Shown: positions 52,930 to 60,651 of the stretch, one piece after another
Numbering within the stretch: position 1 is the first letter of the stretch
Layout of the letters: every line of letters starts with the position of its first letter
Origin: BJHQ01 sp964654285
GTDB taxonomy: Bacteria; Planctomycetota; UBA11346
Assembly (NCBI GenBank): GCA_964654285.1
Contig: CAZZJC010000005.1
Coordinates: 91,133 to 155,132 of the forward strand
Direction: 5' to 3'
Length of the DNA stretch: 64,000 nt
Program-made: the position numbers and the translations under genes
Notes under the pieces: model-generated
Told to the model about the DNA's origin: nothing
Databases searched by the model: none
What the model saw: only the letters and a program-made list of their open reading frames with translations

Positions 52930-53832
52930 TCAGCCAGCCGGCTGCGCCTGGATTCCAGCCACCATCGCCATCACCCGCCGGCCATATTCCAGGTAACTCC
53001 GCAGCATCGCATCCGCAGGACTGATTACCGCCGGGTCGTGATAGACGCTGGCGATGTGCGGCTCGATCGAAATGCCGCCGTCGTAACCACGGGCCACCAG
53101 ATCGCCCAGGATCCGTCGCACGTCGCCGTCACCTTCGCCCGGCATGGTGTGGATGTGTTTGCCATCAGGCCCGATCTTGCCGTCCTTGATGTGAATGTAG
53201 GCGACGTGATCGCGCACCTGGCGGTAGAATCCCCAGGAGGACTGCTTCGGGCGACGGCCGTCCGGGTCGGCAGGCGCACTGAAATCCTCGCTCATGGTCG
53301 GATTTCCGGTGTCGAAGACGAGCTTCAAGCCAGGCACCTGATCAAGCATGCGCAAGGTGAAGCTCCAGCCCATCCCGCCGTAATTCATGCAGTTCTCATG
53401 CACCGGAACCAATCCAGCGTCGCTGAACAGGCGCTGAAGTTCGCGCAACCGGCGAAAACGTTCGCTTTCGGCCTGGTCCTCGACCACCCTGCCGCCGGCA
53501 TCCTTGCGCACGGCGAAGGACATGATGCGGATGAGTTTCGTCCCCAGACGCTGCATGCGTGGGATCGCACGCCGCGCCTCGGCCAACGAGGTCTCGAACG
53601 GCTGGTCGATGGACTTGGCCCAGTTGGCGATCGCCGAGCCGAAGCAGTTGATCTGCACGCCTGCGGCAGCGAGCTGATCGCAGACCCGGTCGAAGGCCAC
53701 GTCGTCGAGGTCGTGCAGATTGCGGCCATCGACGTTGCGGGCCTCGATGTGCGACCAGCCGAGTTCTCTGGTGGCGGCGATCTGGCCCGCCAGGTCCTTG
53801 GCCGCCTCATCGGCAAATCCGGTGAAATACAT
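52930..53832 (-). CDS. Sugar phosphate isomerase/epimerase (AP-endonuclease-2 fold)
   Basis: 300 residues, TIM-barrel type. Candidate metal ligands are visible: Glu in 'VPVHENCMNYGG', Asp in 'LKLVFDTGN', His in 'VAYIHIKDGK', Glu in 'GGISIEPH'. These enzymes isomerise or epimerise sugars, or cleave 3-keto-glycosides, with a divalent metal. The start at 53832 has AGGGGAA upstream; it begins 23 bp after the second isomerase gene. It is the last of four minus-strand genes whose substrate is unknown. Confidence 0.82.
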   Translation of the reverse strand: MYFTGFADEAAKDLAGQIAATRELGWSHIEARNVDGRNLHDLDDVAFDRVCDQLAAAGVQINCFGSAIANWAKSIDQPFETSLAEARRAIPRMQRLGTKLIRIMSFAVRKDAGGRVVEDQAESERFRRLRELQRLFSDAGLVPVHENCMNYGGMGWSFTLRMLDQVPGLKLVFDTGNPTMSEDFSAPADPDGRRPKQSSWGFYRQVRDHVAYIHIKDGKIGPDGKHIHTMPGEGDGDVRRILGDLVARGYDGGISIEPHIASVYHDPAVISPADAMLRSYLEYGRRVMAMVAGIQAQPAG

Positions 53833-53855
53833 GGGATTCCCCTGGTGACGGTGGT

Positions 53856-54635
53856 TCACGCCGATGGCCGGGCGGCAAGATGGGTGCTGATGTAGGCGAA
53901 GGACTGGCGCAGCGAGTCGAACGGATCGCCGGGGCAGATGTCCTGCTCGACGATGCACCAGAAACAGCCGCTCGTCTCGGCGGCGGCGACGATGGCGCGC
54001 CAGTTGAGGTTGCCGTTGCCGATCTCGGCCATGGTCGGCTTCGGCTCGGCGCTGATCGCGTAGTCCTTCAGATGCAGGAGCGGCAGTCGGCCATGCAGAC
54101 GGGCGCACCATTCCGCCGGATCGCCGCCGCCGGTCTGGACCCAGTAGGTGTCCGGTTCGCCTAGAAGATTGCGGGGATCGGTGAGATCGTAGATCCATTG
54201 CAGCACCGTCTTCCCATCGAAACGCCGGAATTCGTGGTGGTGGTTGTGGTAGCACAGCACCTGCCCGGCCTGGCGCAGCGCCGCGCCGGAACGGTCGAGC
54301 TTTTCCGCCAACGCCTTGACCTCGTCGAGGCTGTTCAGCGGCAGGTGCGGATGCGGATAGGCGGTATACCGGGCCCCGAGCGCCGCCAGACGGTCGATCA
54401 CCGCCTGCGGCTCGTCGCAGATCAGCCTGCCGGGTTCATGGGTGGCGCAGATCGTCAACCCATGATCGGAACAGATCCGCCGGATCTCGGCGGGAGGGAT
54501 CGGCCCGACGCCGGAGATCTGCACCGCCTGGTAGCCGATGGCGCGCACCTTGCGCATCGACTCGGTGAAGGTCTCGGCGGTTTTGCAGAACTCGCGCAGG
54601 GTGTAGAGCTGCGCCGCGACTTGGGATATAAGCAT
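53856..54635 (-). CDS. Sugar phosphate isomerase/epimerase (AP-endonuclease-2 fold)
   Basis: 259 residues with the pattern 'AAQLYTLREFCKTAETFTES' at the start and 'LCYHNHHHEF', 'TYWVQTGGGDPAEW', 'LPLLHLKDYA' and 'CFWCIVEQDICPGDPFDSL', which place the metal and substrate residues of this family. It is typical of isomerases beside Gfo/Idh/MocA dehydrogenases in inositol, uronate or 3-keto-sugar breakdown. AGGAA precedes the ATG. It follows the dehydrogenase gene by 39 bp. Confidence 0.85.
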   Translation of the reverse strand: MLISQVAAQLYTLREFCKTAETFTESMRKVRAIGYQAVQISGVGPIPPAEIRRICSDHGLTICATHEPGRLICDEPQAVIDRLAALGARYTAYPHPHLPLNSLDEVKALAEKLDRSGAALRQAGQVLCYHNHHHEFRRFDGKTVLQWIYDLTDPRNLLGEPDTYWVQTGGGDPAEWCARLHGRLPLLHLKDYAISAEPKPTMAEIGNGNLNWRAIVAAAETSGCFWCIVEQDICPGDPFDSLRQSFAYISTHLAARPSA

Positions 54636-54674
54636 GGGATTCCTGATGGTTCCGGGTGGATTTCGCGAGTCACC

Positions 54675-55850
54675 TCAGCGGTGATGCGAGGCGGCGAAGT
54701 CGCTCGCGATGGTGCCGGCCACCGGTTCGGGCTTGTGCCGGCTGGTGGCGATCAGGCGCTGGTATTCCGCCGCGACGGCTGCGGCATCGAGCGGCAACGC
54801 GACGGTGCGATCCCACAGCGCCGACATCAGCATGGCATTGCCGAGTTCGACGCCGTGGATGCCTTCCTGGGCGGGGCCGATGAGCGGCGTGCCGTCCAGG
54901 ATGGCGTCGGTGAAGTTGCGCAGGATCTCCTGATGCTGGCCGTTCGCTCCTGGGCAGGGGACTTCGACCTTCCAGGTCTCGGGGCGGTCGAACGATGATT
55001 TCGTCGTCTGGCTGAACTCGGTCATCGGCACCAGGTTGCGGAGCCAGGACAATGAGCCGGGACCGTCGATGACGATGCGGCCGCGTTCGCCGGCGACCTC
55101 CAGGCGGTTGGTTCCAGGGGCTTCGCCGGTGGTGGTGACGAAGACTCCGGTTCCGCCGTCGGCGTATTCGAGATATGCCGTGCAGGCGTCCTCGACCTCG
55201 ATGGCATGGAAACGGCCGAACTGGCAATGCGCCCGCACCTTCACCGGCATGCCGAACAGCCATTGCATGAGGTCGAGTTGATGCGGGCATTGGTTCATCA
55301 GCACGCCGCCGCCTTCGCCGGCCCAGGTCGCGCGCCACCCGCCCGAGGCGTAGTAGGCCTCGGTGCGGAACCAGTCGGTGATGATCCAGTTGACCCGGCG
55401 AATGGCGCCGAGTTCTCCCGCACGGATCAGTTGTCGCAGTTTCTGGTAACGCGGATCGGTGCGCTGATTGAACATCTCGGCGAACACCGGGCGCGGTTCC
55501 GGCCGATCCTGCCAGGCCCGGATCAGGCGTTCGCAGTCCGCCTTGTGCACCGACAGCGGTTTCTCGACCAGCAGATGCCTGCCGGAGGCCAGCACGTCGA
55601 TGCCGATGCTGGTGTGATCATAGTGCGGTGTCGCGACCAGCACGGCATCGACCAGACCGCTCGCAAGCAGCTCGCGGTGCGAGGCGAAACCCGGTACGGA
55701 TGCGAAGCGCGCCAGACGGGCCGGATCCCGATCGCAGACCGCTGCCAATTCCAGACGTGGAATCCTGCGCTCAAGGATGGAGGTGGCATGGGTGCTTCCC
55801 ATGTTGCCGACGCCGACGATGCCGAGTCGGAGGACGGATTTCCGGTTCAT
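54675..55850 (-). CDS. Gfo/Idh/MocA family oxidoreductase
   Basis: 391 residues. An N-terminal Rossmann fold ('LRLGIVGVGNMGSTHA') binds NAD(P); the catalytic Lys is in 'HLLVEKPLSVH' and the His in 'LMNQCPHQLDLMQWLFG'. It oxidises or reduces a sugar hydroxyl, commonly at C2 or C3. The start at 55850 is one base after the preceding stop (TGA c ATG) with GGAG upstream, so the two dehydrogenases are surely co-translated. Substrate unknown. Confidence 0.9.
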   Translation of the reverse strand: MNRKSVLRLGIVGVGNMGSTHATSILERRIPRLELAAVCDRDPARLARFASVPGFASHRELLASGLVDAVLVATPHYDHTSIGIDVLASGRHLLVEKPLSVHKADCERLIRAWQDRPEPRPVFAEMFNQRTDPRYQKLRQLIRAGELGAIRRVNWIITDWFRTEAYYASGGWRATWAGEGGGVLMNQCPHQLDLMQWLFGMPVKVRAHCQFGRFHAIEVEDACTAYLEYADGGTGVFVTTTGEAPGTNRLEVAGERGRIVIDGPGSLSWLRNLVPMTEFSQTTKSSFDRPETWKVEVPCPGANGQHQEILRNFTDAILDGTPLIGPAQEGIHGVELGNAMLMSALWDRTVALPLDAAAVAAEYQRLIATSRHKPEPVAGTIASDFAASHHR

Positions 55851-55851
55851 G

Positions 55852-56964
55852 TCAGGACTCCAGGGGAAGCTGCGGGTTTTGATAGGGACGGGGATCGAGC
55901 GGCAGGTCGACCGGCGACCCGGTCGCATGGGAATGATAACAGGCCAGGACCACGGCGTTGGCAGGTGCGGCATCGGCAAGGCCGACGAACGGTGGACGCC
56001 CGCTGCGCATGGCGGTCAGCACGTCGGCCAACTGCACCGCATGCAGATCCCCATACTCGACCTTGCCACCGCCCAATGGTCGGCCATCGGAATCCTGCCC
56101 GGCCAGGGCGCGGAGTTCGGACACCAGAGCCGGCGATGCGTGTTCTATCTGCTGCACGCGATGATGATCGCCGAGCACCACCCGCCCGCCCGCGCCGGCG
56201 ATGACGATGCGCTGATGCCAGCCGGAAAGGCCATCATTGTCGGCGCTGAACGCGGCGACCAGACCTCCCTGGCAGGCGATGCTGGCCTGGACGCTGGTCT
56301 CGACTTCGATGCAGGCCAGCCGCCGGCGCATGTTCCGGGTGATGACCCGGCTCGGTTTCGCCCCGGCCAGCCACAAGCCCAGGTCCAAGGTGTGGATCGC
56401 CTGGTTGAGCGCGACGCCGCCGCCTTCACTGCGCCACGAACCGCGCCAGGCGTCAGCGGCGTAATAGGCGGCATCGCGGGTGCAGGCGAAGGTCAGCTCC
56501 AGCGCGTCGATGCGGCCGAAGGCGCCCTCCGCGATCAATTCCTGCAACCGGCGGGCCACCGGGCTGAAACGGTGCTGGAATACCCCGCTGGCGACCTGGT
56601 CGGGATGCGCTGCGGCGGCAGACAACATCCGTTCAAGATCCGACGGATGCGCGGCCAGCGGTTTCTCGCACCAGACATGCTTGCCCGCAGCCAAGGCTGC
56701 GATCACCAGGTCGGCATGGGTGGGATGCGGCGTGCCGATGCAGACCAGGTCGACGTCGGGGTCGGCTAGGACCTCGGCCGCTGCCACCGTCCGGCGTTCG
56801 GCCTGGATGCGCTCGCAACGGGTGGGATCCAGGTCGCACGCCCAGCGCAGGTGCGCCCCGCCCACCGCCGCGACCGCCGCCGCGTGGACCTGGCCGATGA
56901 CACCGCAACCGATGATCGCGACCTGGATCACGCGATGCAGGCTATCCGGCTGGATGTCGCCCAT
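55852..56964 (-). CDS. Gfo/Idh/MocA family oxidoreductase
   Basis: 370 residues. The dinucleotide fold begins 'VIQVAIIGCGVIGQVHA'; the active-site Lys is in 'HVWCEKPLAAH' and the His in 'ALNQAIHTLDLGLWLAG'. It is the first gene of the four-gene sugar unit and lies 255 bp from the AraC-type regulator. The ATG at 56964 is used, although a GTG at residue 12 would also retain the fold. Two related dehydrogenases side by side suggest oxidation followed by reduction of one substrate. Confidence 0.88.
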   Translation of the reverse strand: MGDIQPDSLHRVIQVAIIGCGVIGQVHAAAVAAVGGAHLRWACDLDPTRCERIQAERRTVAAAEVLADPDVDLVCIGTPHPTHADLVIAALAAGKHVWCEKPLAAHPSDLERMLSAAAAHPDQVASGVFQHRFSPVARRLQELIAEGAFGRIDALELTFACTRDAAYYAADAWRGSWRSEGGGVALNQAIHTLDLGLWLAGAKPSRVITRNMRRRLACIEVETSVQASIACQGGLVAAFSADNDGLSGWHQRIVIAGAGGRVVLGDHHRVQQIEHASPALVSELRALAGQDSDGRPLGGGKVEYGDLHAVQLADVLTAMRSGRPPFVGLADAAPANAVVLACYHSHATGSPVDLPLDPRPYQNPQLPLES

Positions 56965-57219
56965 CTAGTCGAGGATGAGCGAGTTCGTGCTCAATCCGTG
57001 CAGGAGCACCTGCAGGGCGGCAGGCATCCCGTGCGTTTTCCGTCCACCTGATGCGGCTTGTGCCCTCTCTGTCGCATCACGCCCTGCCGACAGGCTGCCA
57101 CCCAGCAAGGTCGCAACCATGCCGCTCATCGCCACCACCGGATTTCGCCCGCGCGTTCCGACGCGAATGCACGCTGTCCCCCGGGCGCTACCGCCGCGCT
57201 GGCGGCGCCTGACCCGGCA

Positions 57220-58038
57220 TCATGAGACGCCGCCCTGCCAGATCAGGCCGCCGGTGCGGCGGTAGTCGGAGGGGCTGATCCCGACCTGACGCCGGAAGGT
57301 GCGGGCGAAGTGGCTGAACGAGACGATGCCGACCGCGCCGGCGATCTGGGTCACCGACAAGGTGCTTTCGAGCAGCAACGCCTTGGCGCGAGCGATCCGC
57401 AGGGCGGTCAATTGCTCCAGCAGCGTGCGACCGGTCGCCACCCGGTAGATCCGGGCGAGATGCGCCGCCGACAAGCGCACGGCGGCGGCGATCTCGGCGC
57501 GCTGGATCGGCTGCGTCAGGTTCGCCGCCAGGAAGGAGTCGACCGCACGCACCACCTCGGCCTGGCTGCCCGCGTTCAGGGGCGAGGTGGTCGCGGACGT
57601 TTCCGGCCGCGCTGCGGCCGCGCGTTTGAGACCGATGAGCAGGCGCCCGAGCAGCGCCTGGACCAGGAGGGTGCTGTCCACCTGGGGCTGGTGCATCTCC
57701 GCGACCAGGGCGCGGAAATCGGCGCGCAGGTCCGGGGGCAGAGTCAGCGCCCGGCCGGAGATCGCGTCCAGGTCGAGTCCGATCGGGGCGAAGATCGCCA
57801 CCACGTAGGCGAGCGAGCGGCCGGATTGCAGGAGTTCGCGTTCCTGCATCGGCGGCACGATCAGCGACCGCTCGGCGCCCAGCTCGATGCTGCGGTCGCC
57901 CAGGCGCACGCGCAGGACGCCGCGCAGGCAGGCGTACCACTGATGCACGTCATGGTGGTGGCGGGCGACCTGCCAGCCGGGTTCGGCCTCGCGGAAGAAG
58001 AGCTGGCGGATGCGCAGGCCCGGTGCCGCTTCGAGCAT
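57220..58038 (-). CDS. AraC-family transcriptional regulator with cupin sensor domain
   Basis: 272 residues. The N-terminal cupin-like domain ('VARHHHDVHQWYACLRGVLR') probably binds a sugar; the C-terminal ~100 residues carry two helix-turn-helix units ('RAEIAAAVRLSAAHLARIYR' and 'VTQIAGAVGIVSFSHFARTF'). The start at 58038 is the first Met with domain similarity. It lies just upstream of the four sugar genes on the same strand and is the likely activator of that unit; binding sites would be in 56965-57219. Confidence 0.88.
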   Translation of the reverse strand: MLEAAPGLRIRQLFFREAEPGWQVARHHHDVHQWYACLRGVLRVRLGDRSIELGAERSLIVPPMQERELLQSGRSLAYVVAIFAPIGLDLDAISGRALTLPPDLRADFRALVAEMHQPQVDSTLLVQALLGRLLIGLKRAAAARPETSATTSPLNAGSQAEVVRAVDSFLAANLTQPIQRAEIAAAVRLSAAHLARIYRVATGRTLLEQLTALRIARAKALLLESTLSVTQIAGAVGIVSFSHFARTFRRQVGISPSDYRRTGGLIWQGGVS

Positions 58039-58042
58039 GGAT

Positions 58043-58651
58043 TCAGGATACCGCCCCGAGCGATCGCAGCCAACGCGCGAACTTGGTCTCGGGCTGGTCG
58101 CGCCAACCCACTCCCCACTCGACGAGTTGCGCCGTCCAGCGCGTCCGCGCCGCCGGCGCGTCGGCCGTCTCGATCTCCAATTCGTGATCGATGCGGACGC
58201 GGAAGTCGGTGCGGTCGAGGCAGAGCAGGTCGCCGCCCGCACGCCATTCCAGGCGCTGGTTGGCGAATCCGCCAAGCAGCCGCAGCGGGGCGCCGGCCAG
58301 CGCCAAGCGCACCGGTTCCGGCAGGGGCAGCCGGGCGGCGAGCGCGGCCGGATCGAGCGACCACAGCGCGGGATCGACGGGGTGCTCCCACTCATCGTGG
58401 CGATGCAGCCCGGCGGCGGCATCGGCGATCTTGCGCTTGCAGGTCAGGGTGACGACCGCGCCTTCGCGCCTGAGCCTCAGATTCATCCGCGCTGCGCGCA
58501 GCGGATTGCCGGCGGCGTCGAAGAAGCGGTTCTCCTGCGCCAGCTCATGCGCCGGGCCAAGCAGCACGGCCAGCCGGGTGGCCAACGCCGCGTGGCCGGC
58601 GGCGTCGAGCGCCCATTTCAGCTCGGATTCGATCTGGTGGCCGGACTGCAT
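58043..58651 (-). CDS. CYTH-domain protein (triphosphate tunnel type)
   Basis: 202 residues. It starts with the ExExK signature ('IESELKW') of CYTH proteins, which bind triphosphates in a beta tunnel (thiamine triphosphatase, inorganic triphosphatase, class IV adenylate cyclase). Further basic strands follow ('MNLRLRREGAVVTLTCKRK', 'DFRVRIDHELEIET'). The gene ends 4 bp before the AraC start, so the two may be co-transcribed. The exact reaction cannot be assigned. Confidence 0.78.
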   Translation of the reverse strand: MQSGHQIESELKWALDAAGHAALATRLAVLLGPAHELAQENRFFDAAGNPLRAARMNLRLRREGAVVTLTCKRKIADAAAGLHRHDEWEHPVDPALWSLDPAALAARLPLPEPVRLALAGAPLRLLGGFANQRLEWRAGGDLLCLDRTDFRVRIDHELEIETADAPAARTRWTAQLVEWGVGWRDQPETKFARWLRSLGAVS

Positions 58652-58678
58652 GCTCGATCCTTCCGCAAATCGCGCGAA

Positions 58679-60622
58679 TCAGGCGCGCGGGAACACGGTC
58701 ACCCGCAACCGGGTGCAGCCGTAGGGGATGAGGGTCACGAACTCGCGCTTGCCGAGGCGCCCGCGCAGCGTGGCGGGATCGGGCAGGGGCGGGGTGTAGC
58801 GGTAGTCGCCCGGCACCATGGCATAGGTCTTTGTGCCGTCGACCTCGCCGGTGGCGAGCTTTTCACGGTGACGCCGGATCAGTTTCCAACCGCGCACGCG
58901 GCGGGCCGGGACGCGCAGTTCGATCGGCGCGTTCGCCTGGCTCCAGGGTTCGGGCGTGAGGGGGCGATGGATGACCTCGATGTCCGCGAGCGGATCCTTG
59001 GCATCGAGATCCAGGGCGTAGTTCCACGGACTCGCCGGGTACAGGTTCCAGGCCGGGAATTCGCGCGAGGACTTGGGATCCTTGGGATCCTTGCGCCAGT
59101 CCTCAGCGATGCGCAGGGCGAAGACCAGCGGGCCGCGCTCGACCGCGACGCCGCCATCCGGCCAATGGCTGAGGCGCAGCGGCATCGGCAAGATCAGGGT
59201 GATGCGGTCATTGGGGGCGAAGGTGCGGCGCACCGTGGTGAAGGTGCCAGCCTTCAGCCTGGTCTTCGCCGCGACGCCATTGACCAGCACCTGCGCCGCC
59301 CGGCACCAGCCGGGGATGCGCAGGGTCAGGCCGAAGCGGGCAGGCTTGTCGGCCTGGATGAGGAAATCCAGGCGATCCGCGAACGGATAGGCGGTATCCT
59401 CGACGATGGTCACGGCCGTGCCCTTCGCGTCGAAGGCGAACCGCGACGGGCCGTAGAACGTCGCCACCGGATCGCCGGCGCGGTCGAGCGTCCACATGCG
59501 CGCGACGTAGTTGGGCATGATCCGGTTCACCGCGCCCGGGCAGCATTCGGTGCCCGGATTCGGCCGGTACGACATCCAGCGCAGGCCGCGGCTGAACTCG
59601 TTGTGGTTCGACCGCGCATCGGTGATGACCTGGTTCGGGCAGGAGAAATACTGGAGCGCCTTGAAATCCGGTCGCACCGCACCGGGCGCGGCGTTGAAGC
59701 AGGCGCGCTCGATCTTGTCGGCGTACTCGGCCTTGCCGGTCGCCAGCAGCAGGTAGCCGATGCCCCAGGTGAAGTCGGCGATGTCGCAGGTCTCGTGGCT
59801 GGCGAGGGCGTCCTTGCCGGCGATGTGCTCCGCGCTGCTGTGCACGCCGTCGACCAGCATCGCGAAGCGGTCGAGCTTGCGGTAGCCGTTGACGGCTGCG
59901 GCGAGGATGTCGCGCCGGCCGGTGTGGATGTAGACGATCGCGGCCAGCTTGGCGATCTCGTTGTAGGTCACGCCGTGATGGGTCGGACGCTTGGCCGACT
60001 TCAGGTCCGCGAGCGAGGGATACCAGCTGTTGGGCGTCTTGTTGAAGTGCTCATAGGCCGCAAGCGCATGGTCGAGCAGCCGGCGGTCGCCGGTCTGGCG
60101 GTAGGTCCAGAGGATGGCCTCGATGTTGCAGATATCGCGCCGGTTGCTGTGCGGCGAGGTGCCGGACAGGTAGTGCCGGCTCAGGGCCGGCACGATGCGC
60201 GCATCGCCGGTCGCCGCATGCCGCGCCATGACCGCGCGGAAGAGCACCGCGTGCGGCCAGCGCAGCAGCAGCTTGTCCGGCCCCTTGAGGAAGGCCGGTC
60301 CCAGGTAGCCGTCGTGGTCGGGATGGTCGATGACGTGATCGATCGGCCGGGACGATTTGCGGATCAGGAACGGATCGCGCAGCAGATGACCGCAGCTGGT
60401 CATGCCATCGATCCAGTAGGCGGTCTGCTCGTAGGGCCACCAGGTGTCGCCATCGCGGTGCTTGACCTTCGGCGCGAGCCAGCCGCCGGTGTCGAACGGG
60501 AAACCGGAATGCTCCAGGTGGCCGGTGAGACCGTCGCGCTGGATCTCCAGGTAGCGCCGCAACCAGCCTTCGGGCTGGATGCCTGCCAGCGGCGCGGGTC
60601 GGAAGATGGCGAAATCCTGCAT
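58679..60622 (-). CDS. GH127/DUF1680-type glycosidase (beta-L-arabinofuranosidase family)
   Basis: 647 residues from the ATG at 60622 with AGGAG upstream. It matches the DUF1680/GH127 fold: an (alpha/alpha)6 barrel ('WPYEQTAYWIDGMTSCGHLL', 'THHGVTYNEIAKLAAI', 'HETCDIADFTWGIGYLL') and a jelly-roll end ('GLTLRIPGWCRAAQVLVNG'). The Cys-Cys pair in 'GTECCPGAVNR' and the Cys in 'YFSCPNQV' correspond to the zinc-bound catalytic cysteines of B. longum HypBA1. No signal peptide is present, so it acts on imported oligosaccharides. The sugar specificity is uncertain. Confidence 0.85.
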   Translation of the reverse strand: MQDFAIFRPAPLAGIQPEGWLRRYLEIQRDGLTGHLEHSGFPFDTGGWLAPKVKHRDGDTWWPYEQTAYWIDGMTSCGHLLRDPFLIRKSSRPIDHVIDHPDHDGYLGPAFLKGPDKLLLRWPHAVLFRAVMARHAATGDARIVPALSRHYLSGTSPHSNRRDICNIEAILWTYRQTGDRRLLDHALAAYEHFNKTPNSWYPSLADLKSAKRPTHHGVTYNEIAKLAAIVYIHTGRRDILAAAVNGYRKLDRFAMLVDGVHSSAEHIAGKDALASHETCDIADFTWGIGYLLLATGKAEYADKIERACFNAAPGAVRPDFKALQYFSCPNQVITDARSNHNEFSRGLRWMSYRPNPGTECCPGAVNRIMPNYVARMWTLDRAGDPVATFYGPSRFAFDAKGTAVTIVEDTAYPFADRLDFLIQADKPARFGLTLRIPGWCRAAQVLVNGVAAKTRLKAGTFTTVRRTFAPNDRITLILPMPLRLSHWPDGGVAVERGPLVFALRIAEDWRKDPKDPKSSREFPAWNLYPASPWNYALDLDAKDPLADIEVIHRPLTPEPWSQANAPIELRVPARRVRGWKLIRRHREKLATGEVDGTKTYAMVPGDYRYTPPLPDPATLRGRLGKREFVTLIPYGCTRLRVTVFPRA

Positions 60623-60651
60623 GCGGCGGGGCTCCTGGGGTGGCTGGAAAC

